From Brucellaceae bacterium (GTDB lineage: Bacteria; Pseudomonadota; Alphaproteobacteria; Rhizobiales; Rhizobiaceae): DNA of 5,631 nt. How positions within the stretch are numbered: the stretch's first letter is position 1; the number at the start of each line of letters is the position of its first letter. The stretch is from assembly GCA_031253705.1 (NCBI GenBank), contig JAIRVW010000228.1, positions 1-5,631 of the forward strand, given 5' to 3'. Shown one piece after another: positions 1 through 5,631 of this stretch. The notes beneath the pieces are model-generated. The model had not been told where the DNA came from. It saw only the letters and a program-made list of their open reading frames with translations, and did no database searches. A program made the translations under genes and the position numbers.

Positions 1-237
1 CAGATTGTTAACCTAAAATCCAATCCAAAATATATTCCATTTATGACCATTTCCGCGCCACATTTACCTTGCACTTGAGCTCCCGAACTTCTGTTACATC
101 AGATTATTGATAACGACAGAGCGGATGACTGGTTGCAATTTTCTTCATGCATTTCATTCCCGTTCTGACACAACCGTCGCGCCACGCTTTTCGCACACAG
201 ATTGTGCAACCGCAGGGTGCTGACACCGGTACGACCT

Positions 238-615
238 ATGACGACGATCCACGCCAAGCGCCTTCCTGCTCTCTTTGCATTTTCTGCTGCTGTCTTTTTA
301 GTTTCTGCTTTTGCAAGCACTCAGGCTGAAGCCGCGGCAGCCAATTGCGGCCGCGCTTCCTGGTATGCCCTGACTTCCAAAACCGCATCAGGCGAACGTA
401 TGAATCCGGCAGGTATGACTGCGGCTCACCGCAGCCTGCCGCTCGGCAGCAAAGTACGCGTGACCAATCAGACCAACGGAAAATCTCTGGTCGTCCGCAT
501 TAATGACCGCGGCCCGTTCATCAAAGGCCGTGTTCTCGACCTTTCCAAGGGTGCTGCGCAGAAACTCGGCTTTGTCGGCGCCGGTCACACCAATGTTTGC
601 TACAACAAGCTGTAA
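238..615 (+). CDS. RlpA-like septal ring lytic transglycosylase, single-domain (no SPOR)
   Basis: The product is a 125-residue exported protein of the RlpA / double-psi beta-barrel family, which cleaves peptidoglycan glycan strands in the periplasm. Residues 1-32 form a signal peptide: K7-R8, a hydrophobic core, then an AEA site near residue 32. The mature part is almost entirely the barrel domain: ASWY (40-43), SGE (51-53), TAAH (61-64), LPLG (67-70), RINDRGPF (87-94) and DLSKGAA (101-107). E53, H64 and D90 have the same spacing (11 and 26 residues) as the E120, H131 and D157 reported as catalytic in Pseudomonas RlpA, so activity is likely. C37 and C121 flank the domain and might form a disulfide (inference). 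No SPOR domain follows, unlike long RlpA. I chose ATG 238 because it gives a clean signal peptide. It has no clear Shine-Dalgarno, and an in-frame TTG at 202 would only add 12 residues without signal-peptide character. Confidence 0.88.
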   Translation: MTTIHAKRLPALFAFSAAVFLVSAFASTQAEAAAANCGRASWYALTSKTASGERMNPAGMTAAHRSLPLGSKVRVTNQTNGKSLVVRINDRGPFIKGRVLDLSKGAAQKLGFVGAGHTNVCYNKL

Positions 616-640
616 TTCAGCTTTTACCTCAAAACGACAA

Positions 641-662
641 AAGGGGCGGCTCATCGCCCCTT
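641..662 (+). terminator. Hairpin terminator-like element after the RlpA-like gene
   Basis: A perfect 8-bp GC-rich stem (641-648 with 655-662, AAGGGGCG/CGCCCCTT) has a 6-nt loop and begins 25 nt after the stop codon. It is preceded by A-rich sequence. Only two T residues follow the stem, so intrinsic termination may be weak. The strand is assigned from its position after the rightward gene. Confidence 0.55.
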
Positions 663-674
663 AACGCGCGTTAA
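661..674. repeat. 14-bp perfect palindrome TTAACGCGCGTTAA
   Basis: The sequence is identical on both strands. It overlaps the foot of the preceding hairpin and the first TTAA of the next CtrA box. Its two TTAA halves are 6 nt apart, one short of the CtrA consensus spacing. It may therefore be a dyad operator for another protein or an auxiliary CtrA half-site. No function is assigned. Confidence 0.5.
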
Positions 675-685
675 CCATTTCTTAA
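670..685. promoter_or_regulatory. CtrA-type binding box 1
   Basis: GTTAA-N7-TTAA is a perfect match to the alphaproteobacterial CtrA dyad (TTAA-N7-TTAA), with TTAA at 671-674 and 682-685. It also contains the TTAACCAT octamer known as an extended CtrA half-site. It lies 95 nt upstream of the protease gene start at 780 and about 67 nt before an equivalent second box. Binding is inferred from the motif only. Confidence 0.6.
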
Positions 686-714
686 TAAACACGGGTGCAG
701 CACGCCCCGCACAA

Positions 715-743
715 TTGACTCTTACCCGTTACCGATATTAACA
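715..743 (+). promoter_or_regulatory. Possible sigma-70-like promoter for the protease gene, with an embedded GANTC site
   Basis: A TTGACT hexamer at 715-720 could be a -35 element. A weak -10 follows as TTAACA (738-743, 17-nt spacer) or TATTAA (736-741, 15-nt spacer). The GACTC at 717-721 is a GANTC site, the target of the cell-cycle methyltransferase CcrM, and it overlaps the -35. The -10 candidate overlaps CtrA box 2. A start near 750 would leave a leader of about 30 nt. The -10 match is poor, so this is tentative. Confidence 0.35.
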
Positions 744-752
744 TTTCGTTAA
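738..752. promoter_or_regulatory. CtrA-type binding box 2
   Basis: TTAA (738-741), seven bases (CATTTCG), then TTAA (749-752) is a second exact TTAA-N7-TTAA dyad in the same intergenic gap. It ends 27 nt before the ATG of the protease gene. At this distance bound CtrA would cover the candidate -10 and transcription start and so would probably repress. It could activate only if transcription starts very near the ATG. Function is inferred from the motif and its pairing with box 1. Confidence 0.6.
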
Positions 753-779
753 TAAGTAGCTGTGGCTGAGGCGTTGTGT

Positions 780-1397
780 ATGTTCAGTTTTGTGAATTTT
801 AAAAATCTGACACTGTCAGCCGCAGGCCTCGTACTGGCGCTTGGCGCATCAGCACAAGCTGCTGAAACAAACAGTCCTTTTATGGCGACCGGCAACCTGA
901 CCTCACAGCCTATCGGCCATTATGAATTCTGCAAACGTCTGCCAAATGAATGCAATCTGACTTTCTCCCAGACCGCACCGATCAAGCTTGATCAGGCCAC
1001 ATGGGCGAAGATTGTACAGGTCAATATTGACGTGAATGCCCGTATCCAGCCGATGACCGATATGGAACTTTACGGACAGGAAGAATATTGGGCATATCCG
1101 GTGAATGCCGGTGATTGTGAAGATTACGTTCTGCTCAAGCGTCGTGAACTGGCAGAAGCCGGTTTGCCGCTCAGCTCCCTTCTTATCACAGTTCTGCGCA
1201 AACCTGACGGCGAAGGCCATGCCGTGCTGACAGTGCGCACCGATCGCGGCGATTTCGTTCTCGATAATCTGACCGATGCCGTGAAAAACTGGCAGGAAAC
1301 CGATTATACCTATCTCAAGCGTCAGGCTGCCAATCATACCGGCCGCTGGGTTTCCATCGAAACACCGTCTAATCTGGTTGTCGGTGCGGTTAAATAA
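780..1397 (+). CDS. Periplasmic transglutaminase-like cysteine protease (BTLCP / LapG family, peptidase C93)
   Basis: The product is a 205-residue exported protein of the bacterial transglutaminase-like cysteine proteinase family (PF06035), which includes LapG, the periplasmic protease that releases biofilm adhesins. Residues 1-28 are a signal peptide with an AQA site at 25-27. The papain/transglutaminase-type triad is visible: C113 in NAGDCEDY, H147 in GEGHAVLTV and D162 in FVLDNL. The spacings (34 and 15) are close to those of LapG. The acidic DCED cluster recalls the LapG calcium site (inference). C51 and C58 (FCKRLPNEC) may form a disulfide. I chose ATG 780 because GAGG (768-771) lies 8 nt upstream; the GTG at 762 would place that motif inside the gene. 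No LapA or LapD partner is in view, so the substrate is unknown; many rhizobial members are uncharacterised. The upstream gap carries two CtrA boxes. The gene ends 37 nt from the convergent comM stop, with no hairpin in that spacer. Confidence 0.87.
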   Translation: MFSFVNFKNLTLSAAGLVLALGASAQAAETNSPFMATGNLTSQPIGHYEFCKRLPNECNLTFSQTAPIKLDQATWAKIVQVNIDVNARIQPMTDMELYGQEEYWAYPVNAGDCEDYVLLKRRELAEAGLPLSSLLITVLRKPDGEGHAVLTVRTDRGDFVLDNLTDAVKNWQETDYTYLKRQAANHTGRWVSIETPSNLVVGAVK

Positions 1398-1434
1398 ACC
1401 TTCTGTATAATAAGCGACTCGGGATATGCTCTGG

Positions 1435-2970
1435 TCAGGCACTGATCATTTCCGCTGACGTACGATAGGACACAGCCTCGGCCAGATGACGGCGCTCCAC
1501 ATGCGCTGCAGCTTCCAGATCCGCCAATGTGCGTGCCACTTTCAATATACGATGATATGCGCGTGCCGAGAGCCGCAATTTCTCACTCACATCATAAAGC
1601 AGCCTGCGGCCGTCATTACTGAGTGCGGCCACCTCCTCCAACAGATTAGGCGGACAGGCAGCATTGGTCATAATCTGCCCGTTGCCCAGCTGCTGATAAC
1701 GATCTTGCTGGATCTGCCGCGCCTGCGCCACACGCTGCGCCACTGCATGGCTGCTTTCCGCCTGCCCTGTTAAGATCAGATCAGAGGGCTTGAGAGCAGC
1801 CACATCCACCCGCAAGTCAATGCGATCCAGCAACGGCCCTGATATCCGCGCCTGATAATCACTGCGGCAGCGCGGCCCCCGTGCACAGGTAAAGCCCGGC
1901 TCTCCCGCCATACCGCATTTGCACGGGTTCATCGCGGCTACCAGCTGAAACCGCGCCGGATAACTGACCCGATGATTGGCGCGCGCAATCATACACTCAC
2001 CGGTCTCCAGAGGCTGACGCATCGAATCCAGCACCTGCGGCGAAAACTCCGGTAATTCATCGAGAAACAGCACACCATGATGCGCCATAGAAATCTCACC
2101 GGGCTTGGCTTTATGCCCGCCGCCAACCATTGCTGCCATAGAAGCCGAATGATGCGGGCTGCGAAACGGTCTGCGATCTGTGAGCCTGCCACCATTCAAA
2201 GCGCCGGAAACAGAGGCAATCATTGATACTTCCAGCATCTCCCGCGGCGATAACGGCGGCAATATTCCGGGCAGCCGCTGTGCCAGCATGGATTTGCCCG
2301 ACCCCGGAGGGCCAACGAACAGCAGATTATGATTGCCCGCTGCCGCCACCTCCAGCGCGCGCTTAGCACTTTCCTGCCCCTTTACATCCGACAGGTCGGG
2401 AATCGCCTCCAGCCCTTCAGAAAGGCTGCGCATAGCCGGCTGAGGACGAGACAGCACCTGCGTGCCACGAAAGTGATTGGCGAGGGCGATCAGACTACGC
2501 GGATTGAGGATCGGCATTTCCGCGTCTGCCCATGCGGCCTCTGCCCCGCAAGCCTGCGGGCAGATCAGCCCAAGATCATGCATATTGGCAGTAATCGCCG
2601 CTGGCAGTACACCGGCCACCGGTGCGATTGTACCGTCCAGAGCCAGCTCTCCCAGCACCACAAAAGATTGCAGACAATCTTCCGGCAAAGCGCCGACTGC
2701 CACCATCAGCCCCATGGCAATCGGCAGATCATAATGCGAGCCCTCTTTAGGCAAATCCGCCGGTGCCAGATTGATGGTCACTTTCTTCACCGGCATTGAC
2801 AGGCCGGAAGCATGAAGTGCCGCCTGCACACGCTCACGGCTCTCAGCCACCGCTTTATCCGGCAAACCAACAATCGACATACTCATCTTGCCCGGCGCAG
2901 CCATCACCTGCACATCAACAAGCTTGGCCTCAATGCCCTGAAAAGCAACCGTACTGACCCGTGCAATCAT
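1435..2970 (-). CDS. comM: ComM/YifB family AAA+ ATPase (Mg chelatase-like branch-migration helicase)
   Basis: The product is a 511-residue cytoplasmic AAA+ ATPase, the normal length for YifB/ComM. Vibrio ComM is a hexameric helicase that promotes branch migration during integration of transforming DNA; the gene is also widespread in species not known to be competent. Domain order is an N-terminal ChlI/Lon-like domain (about 15-140, with INLAPADLPKEGSHYDLPIA), the Mg-chelatase AAA+ core (about 190-390) and a C-terminal helical domain (about 410-500, RLSARAYHRILKVARTLADL). Walker A is GPPGSGKS (220-227) and Walker B is LFLDE (301-305). Four cysteines (C350, C352, C362, C368) form the insert typical of the family and may bind metal. 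I chose the ATG at 2970 because GGGGA (2977-2981) is 6 nt upstream and homologs start M-x-A-R-V. An ATG at 2976 has no spacing from that motif, and longer reading enters the gshB terminator. The gene seems intact. Confidence 0.94.
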   Translation of the reverse strand: MIARVSTVAFQGIEAKLVDVQVMAAPGKMSMSIVGLPDKAVAESRERVQAALHASGLSMPVKKVTINLAPADLPKEGSHYDLPIAMGLMVAVGALPEDCLQSFVVLGELALDGTIAPVAGVLPAAITANMHDLGLICPQACGAEAAWADAEMPILNPRSLIALANHFRGTQVLSRPQPAMRSLSEGLEAIPDLSDVKGQESAKRALEVAAAGNHNLLFVGPPGSGKSMLAQRLPGILPPLSPREMLEVSMIASVSGALNGGRLTDRRPFRSPHHSASMAAMVGGGHKAKPGEISMAHHGVLFLDELPEFSPQVLDSMRQPLETGECMIARANHRVSYPARFQLVAAMNPCKCGMAGEPGFTCARGPRCRSDYQARISGPLLDRIDLRVDVAALKPSDLILTGQAESSHAVAQRVAQARQIQQDRYQQLGNGQIMTNAACPPNLLEEVAALSNDGRRLLYDVSEKLRLSARAYHRILKVARTLADLEAAAHVERRHLAEAVSYRTSAEMISA

Positions 2971-2997
2971 TGCCATTCCCCGCTCTGTTACAAACCA

Positions 2998-3026
2998 GTT
3001 TAAACAGGGGAATTGCCGCACCGCAA
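2998..3026 (-). promoter_or_regulatory. Possible comM promoter
   Basis: On the minus strand TTGCGG (3021-3026) is followed after 17 nt by TTAAAC (2998-3003), a weak -35/-10 pair about 28 nt before the comM start codon. The -10 lies in an 8-bp palindrome, GTTTAAAC (2998-3005). The gshB terminator immediately upstream makes some promoter here likely. The exact boxes are uncertain. Confidence 0.3.
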
Positions 3027-3031
3027 CAAAC

Positions 3032-3068
3032 AAAAACACCGGAAACGCAAATGAGTTTCCGGTGTTTT
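3032..3068 (-). terminator. Intrinsic terminator of gshB (bidirectional shape)
   Basis: A perfect 14-bp stem (3033-3046 with 3055-3068, core CACCGGAAAC/GTTTCCGGTG) has an 8-nt loop. On the minus strand it begins 33 nt after the gshB stop and runs into TTTTTGTTTG, a good U-rich tail. On the plus strand it ends in TTTTATTAATTAT, so it could also stop rightward transcripts. It separates gshB from comM. Confidence 0.85.
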
Positions 3069-3101
3069 ATTAATTATATCAATTAGTTATAAAGATGAAA
3101 T

Positions 3102-4043
3102 TTAAGCGCGTTTCGCTTCAACCACATCCCAGAACAGCTGAGCAATATCTGCGCCGCCGAAGCGTTTGATCTCACGGATACCGGTCGGCGAGGTCACATT
3201 GATCTCGGTCATATAATCACCGATCACATCAATACCGACAAGAATAAAGCCGCGTTCTTTCAAAGACGAGCCGATACGTGCGCAGATTTCTTTCTCGCGC
3301 TCTGTCAGCTCAGTGGCTTCCGCACGGCCGCCGACATGCATGTTGGAGCGGGCATCGCTTTCTGCAGGCACGCGGTTGATGGCACCAACCGGCTCACCGT
3401 CGATCAGGATGATACGCTTGTCACCGGAACGCACATCGTTCAGATAGCGCTGGGCAATAAACGGCTCGCGATACATCTGCTCGAACATTTCCAGCAGCGA
3501 GGTCAGATTGCGGTCATCCGAAGTCAGGTGGAACACACCCGCACCGCCATTACCATAGAGCGGTTTGATGATGATATCACCGAACTCCCTGCGGAATTTC
3601 AGCACTTCCTGCAAGTCTTTGGTGATCAGCGTTTCCGGCATCAGATCCGGAAACTCCGTAACAAAGATTTTCTCAGGGCTGTTGCGTACCCATGCCGGAT
3701 CATTCACCACCAGCGTCTTCGGGTGAATACGCTCCAGAAGATGCGTTGTGGTGATGTAATTCATGTCGAAAGGCGGATCCTGACGCAGCAGGATAACATC
3801 CATTTCCGATAAATCCGTATGCACGGCTTCACCGAGCGTGAAATGGTCGCCTTCAATATCACGCACCTGCAACGGCTCCAGAGCGGCGCTGACCACACCG
3901 TCCCGCATCGACAGGCGATCCGGTGTATAGTGATAAAGCTCATGGCCACGCTCTGCAGCCGCAAGGCACAAAGCAAAGCTGGTATCACCCGCGATACGAA
4001 TGGAATTGATATGGTCCATCTGAACCGCAATTTTTAAAGCCAT
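3102..4043 (-). CDS. gshB: Glutathione synthetase
   Basis: The product is a 313-residue cytoplasmic ATP-grasp enzyme that joins gamma-glutamylcysteine and glycine to make glutathione, the second step of the pathway. E. coli GshB has 316 residues, so this one is full length. The N-terminal substrate domain (about 1-120) contains [12 protein letters not shown] (86-97). The ATP-grasp domain (about 125-305) contains the flexible glycine-rich loop [14 protein letters not shown] (158-171), DKRIILIDG (208-216), the [11 protein letters not shown] segment (232-242) and [20 protein letters not shown] (270-289). D272, E280 and N282 in the last segment match the family's Mg-ATP ligands. The ATG at 4043 is supported by GAGGA (4048-4052) 4 nt upstream. 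The gene is flanked by its own terminator downstream and a branched palindromic element upstream, so it is probably a single-gene unit. The gamma-glutamylcysteine synthetase gene is not in the window. Confidence 0.97.
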   Translation of the reverse strand: MALKIAVQMDHINSIRIAGDTSFALCLAAAERGHELYHYTPDRLSMRDGVVSAALEPLQVRDIEGDHFTLGEAVHTDLSEMDVILLRQDPPFDMNYITTTHLLERIHPKTLVVNDPAWVRNSPEKIFVTEFPDLMPETLITKDLQEVLKFRREFGDIIIKPLYGNGGAGVFHLTSDDRNLTSLLEMFEQMYREPFIAQRYLNDVRSGDKRIILIDGEPVGAINRVPAESDARSNMHVGGRAEATELTEREKEICARIGSSLKERGFILVGIDVIGDYMTEINVTSPTGIREIKRFGGADIAQLFWDVVEAKRA

Positions 4044-4087
4044 GATGTCCTCGTATGAAATTACGCTGTTGCCGCATCTTTAATAAA

Positions 4088-4196
4088 AAATACCGGCTTA
4101 AGCAGTTTCAGAAAACCGGTGCCGGTTTTCATTAGAAACTGCGTCCACTCAAAGAAAATGAGCGGTTTTCAACCGCTCAGGTAAAGGCCGGTATTT
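4088..4196. repeat. 109-nt branched palindromic element (possible intergenic mosaic repeat)
   Basis: Three nested perfect inverted repeats make a Y-shaped fold. The outer 10-bp stem is 4088-4097 with 4187-4196 (AAATACCGGC/GCCGGTATTT). Arm A is 4102-4142, an 8-bp stem (GCAGTTTC/GAAACTGC) continuing into a 9-bp stem (GAAAACCGG/CCGGTTTTC). Arm B is 4159-4179, a 9-bp stem with a 3-nt loop. The size and multi-palindrome design resemble RIME elements of rhizobia and the palindromic Bru-RS repeats of Brucella, each roughly 100-110 bp. I could not match the sequence to either family, and there is only one copy here. One arm serves as the terminator of the upstream unit. It could also be a structured RNA. 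Confidence 0.5.
4151..4179 (-). terminator. Intrinsic terminator of the pyrF-DUF1330 unit
   Basis: On the minus strand TGAGCGGTT, loop GAA and AACCGCTCA form a perfect 9-bp stem (4159-4179), followed at once by TTTTCTTT (4151-4158). It begins 41 nt after the DUF1330 stop codon. It is also arm B of the larger palindromic element. Confidence 0.8.
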
Positions 4197-4220
4197 ATAA
4201 TCTCAACTATATAAATAGTA

Positions 4221-4514
4221 TCAGGCTGCATTACCTTCAACAATTATAATTTCACCATCGGCAACAGTCTGACGGATAGCCGCTGCTGCCTGATATTCCG
4301 GCGAATTATAACAATCCAGCGCATGCTGCATGCTTGGAAATTCGATGATGACATTGCGCGCACGGCCTTGTCCTTCAACGGCATGCGCCGTGCCGCCACG
4401 GGCAACAAAATTGGCTCCGAAGCGCTCAAAAGCAGGCTTTGCAGTGCTGATATAGTCTTTGTAGCGTTCAGCATCACGCACATCGACGCGGGCAATCCAA
4501 TAGGCTTTTGTCAT
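4221..4514 (-). CDS. DUF1330 family small protein
   Basis: The product is a 97-residue soluble protein with no signal peptide or membrane segment. It matches the DUF1330 family, predicted to adopt the dimeric ferredoxin-like alpha/beta-barrel fold. Visible family signatures are the start MTKAYWIARVDV, the Y-x-x-Y segment after it, RNVIIEFPS in the centre, and ALDCYNSPEYQAAAAIRQ followed by EIIIVEG at the end. Its biochemical role is unknown. I chose ATG 4514 because GGGAG (4521-4525) lies 6 nt upstream; the ATG at 4517 is only 3 nt from that motif. Reading further upstream would overlap pyrF and does not look like the family. The gene begins 22 nt after the pyrF stop with its own ribosome binding site, so the two are almost certainly co-transcribed. 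An intrinsic terminator follows. Confidence 0.88.
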   Translation of the reverse strand: MTKAYWIARVDVRDAERYKDYISTAKPAFERFGANFVARGGTAHAVEGQGRARNVIIEFPSMQHALDCYNSPEYQAAAAIRQTVADGEIIIVEGNAA

Positions 4515-4536
4515 CATTTTCTCCCATTCATGATTT

Positions 4537-5253
4537 TCAAACAGCGGCTGCCATTTCTTCCAGAATGCTCTGTGCTGCCGCTTTACGATCTGTTGCGCCA
4601 ACAATCGGGCGTGCCACGACCAGATGGCTTGAACCGGCGCGCAAAGCATCAGCCGGTGTCATGACACGTTTCTGGTCTCCGGCTTCACTGCCCGCAGGGC
4701 GGATACCTGGTGTTACAATCGCCATATCCGGCCCGACAATCTTGCGGATAGCTGCCGACTCAGCGGCTGAGGCCACAATACCGCCCATACCAGCCTCACG
4801 CGCCTGCTGCGCGCGACGCAGCACCAGCTCTTCCGGCGACATTGTATAACCGGCTTCCAGCATATCCGCCTGATCCATTGAAGTCAGAACAGTCACGCCA
4901 AGCAGGCAGAGGTCTGAACCCTTGGCAGCTTCCACAGCCGCACGCATCGCCTTCGGATAAGCATGCAGGGTCATCATAGTCACACCGCGCTTGGCGATAT
5001 TTTCCACGCCTTTGGCGATTGTATTGTCGATATCGAGCAGCTTCACATCGAGAAAGACTTTTTTGCCCATGGAGAGCAGGCGCGAGGCAAAGTCCAGACC
5101 ACTTCCCTGCGCAGTCTGCGAGAATACCAGCTGATAACCGACTTTATAAAACGAAACCGTATCGCCAAGTTCCTCAACAATCTTCTCAGCCGCAATCACA
5201 TCAGGCACATCAAGGCCAACGATCAACCGGTCGCGCACGCTGCTTACATCCAT
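4537..5253 (-). CDS. pyrF: Orotidine 5'-phosphate decarboxylase
   Basis: The product is a 238-residue cytoplasmic TIM-barrel enzyme that decarboxylates OMP to UMP, the last step of de novo pyrimidine synthesis. Family landmarks are LIVGLDVP (10-17), the substrate lysine in FYKVGY (K37), the catalytic DxKxxD array in [13 protein letters not shown] (D69, K71, D74), TLHAYP (95-100), GVTVLTS (119-125) and the phosphate-binding region TPGIRPAG...GDQKR (181-196), ending in LVVARPI (211-217). The position before D74 is L rather than the commoner H; I recall this as usual in rhizobial PyrF and do not read it as damage. Three ATGs are in frame (5268, 5256, 5253). GGAG at 5261-5264 lies 7 nt from 5253 and 4 nt from 5256, so one of these is the likely start. 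The 5268 start would absorb the ribosome site. An FMN reductase-like gene ends 84 nt upstream on the same strand. Confidence 0.94.
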   Translation of the reverse strand: MDVSSVRDRLIVGLDVPDVIAAEKIVEELGDTVSFYKVGYQLVFSQTAQGSGLDFASRLLSMGKKVFLDVKLLDIDNTIAKGVENIAKRGVTMMTLHAYPKAMRAAVEAAKGSDLCLLGVTVLTSMDQADMLEAGYTMSPEELVLRRAQQAREAGMGGIVASAAESAAIRKIVGPDMAIVTPGIRPAGSEAGDQKRVMTPADALRAGSSHLVVARPIVGATDRKAAAQSILEEMAAAV

Positions 5254-5337
5254 CATCTGTCTCCGCATATCATTCTGATCTGAAATTTATCCCTCATCGC
5301 ATAACAAGCGCTGAGTGAAAAGGTCAGATCTTGCTGA

Positions 5338-5631
5338 TCAGGCTGCGGAAACACGGGCAAGGGTCTGTGCTGTGCGCTCATCACGCAGAGCCCCCTCTTC
5401 ATTAAAGGCCTGATGGGCGTGGGCAACAGAACATTGCTCCGAAATAATCTGGGTATTGAGCATCATCATGACCGAGCGCAGATGATACAGGCCACGCATC
5501 CCGCCAAAGCCGCCAGGCGAAGAGGAGCACAGTGCCACAGTCAGATGTGCTGTCGGATTAAATGCCTTGCCGCCGTCCTCATGAATACGGCTGATCCAGT
5601 CCAGTGTATTTTTCAACAGCGGCGGGATAGA
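5338..5631 (-). CDS. NAD(P)H-dependent FMN reductase family flavoprotein (C-terminal part; start outside window)
   Basis: The frame stays open to the right edge, so only the last 97 residues are present. The first visible residues, SIPPLLKNTLDWISR, are the characteristic segment after the flavin-contacting TPEYN motif in the flavodoxin-like NADPH-dependent FMN reductase family (PF03358). Next come TVALCSSSPGGFGGMRGLYHLR and a segment matching the last strand and helix of the fold, then a polar tail ending ARVSAA. Such proteins reduce FMN, quinones, azo dyes or chromate with NAD(P)H. The true substrate cannot be told from this part. Its stop is 84 nt before pyrF on the same strand, and I see no convincing terminator between them, so read-through into pyrF is possible. 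A TTG at 5616 is not the start, because the family motif continues upstream of it. Confidence 0.85.
   Translation of the reverse strand, partial: SIPPLLKNTLDWISRIHEDGGKAFNPTAHLTVALCSSSPGGFGGMRGLYHLRSVMMMLNTQIISEQCSVAHAHQAFNEEGALRDERTAQTLARVSAA

Noticed and set aside
69..103. TTGCAC or TTGAGC as -35 for the RlpA-like gene
   Set aside because: No matching -10 lies at 16-18 nt for either, and the implied leader would be long.
202..237. TTG start adding 12 residues to the RlpA-like protein
   Set aside because: It has no Shine-Dalgarno, and the extension would push the signal peptide away from the N terminus. The ATG at 238 fits better.
661..674. TTAACGCGCGTTAA as a third full CtrA box
   Set aside because: The TTAA halves are separated by 6 nt rather than 7, so it is listed only as a palindrome.
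1398..1434. Possible terminator between the convergent protease and comM genes
   Set aside because: I found no inverted repeat with a useful stem in this 37-nt spacer.
903..1442. 179-residue leftward open frame
   Set aside because: It lies antisense within the protease gene, which has a clear triad, signal peptide and ribosome site. The antisense translation shows no recognisable domain.
2329..2799. 156-residue rightward open frame
   Set aside because: It is antisense to the comM AAA+ and N-terminal domains, with no family signature and a composition typical of reversed coding sequence.
2971..3039. N-terminal extension of comM by up to 23 residues
   Set aside because: It would start inside the gshB terminator hairpin, includes the ribosome binding site, and lacks similarity to the family start.
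3336..3812. 158-residue rightward open frame
   Set aside because: It is antisense to gshB, whose conserved ATP-grasp motifs explain the sequence.
4515..4649. N-terminal extension of the DUF1330 protein by 45 residues
   Set aside because: It overlaps the end of pyrF in another frame and precedes a good ribosome site and the typical family start.
5277..5330. 7-bp inverted repeat (GATCTGA at 5277-5283, TCAGATC at 5324-5330) before pyrF
   Set aside because: The arms are short with 40 nt between them and no T-run, so it is consistent with chance.

Overview
This window looks like an ordinary chromosomal segment of an alphaproteobacterium of the order Hyphomicrobiales (Rhizobiales), most likely Brucellaceae (Brucella/Ochrobactrum/Pseudochrobactrum-like). 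The evidence is the protein style (ComM starting MIARVSTVAFQGIEA, OMP decarboxylase with the KLLDIDNTI active-site variant, a rhizobial-type transglutaminase-like protease) and two CtrA-type TTAA-N7-TTAA boxes. Base composition is only moderately GC-rich. The genus is an inference. There are no tRNA or rRNA genes, no CRISPR array, no transposase and no phage genes.

Layout. Positions 1-237 are non-coding leader in which I see no convincing promoter. Two rightward genes for exported proteins follow: a short RlpA-like murein lytic transglycosylase (238-615) and a periplasmic transglutaminase-like cysteine protease of the LapG/BTLCP family (780-1397). The gap between them holds a terminator-like hairpin, a 14-bp palindrome, two CtrA boxes and a GANTC methylation site. 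All remaining genes point left. In transcription order they are the C-terminal part of an NAD(P)H-dependent FMN reductase (cut by the window edge at 5631), pyrF (OMP decarboxylase), a DUF1330 protein 22 nt behind pyrF, gshB (glutathione synthetase) and comM/yifB (AAA+ branch-migration helicase). The comM gene converges on the protease gene with a spacer of only 37 nt.

Transcription units. pyrF and DUF1330 form a tight two-gene unit closed by a clear intrinsic terminator (4151-4179). That terminator is one arm of a larger branched palindromic element (4088-4196), which resembles the intergenic mosaic repeats of rhizobia. gshB is a single-gene unit ending in a strong hairpin (3032-3068). comM therefore probably has its own promoter in the roughly 60 nt after that hairpin.

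The enzymes are mostly housekeeping: pyrimidine synthesis, glutathione synthesis, DNA recombination and envelope maintenance. The points most worth following are the apparent cell-cycle (CtrA/CcrM) signature before the periplasmic protease gene and the branched palindromic element before gshB.
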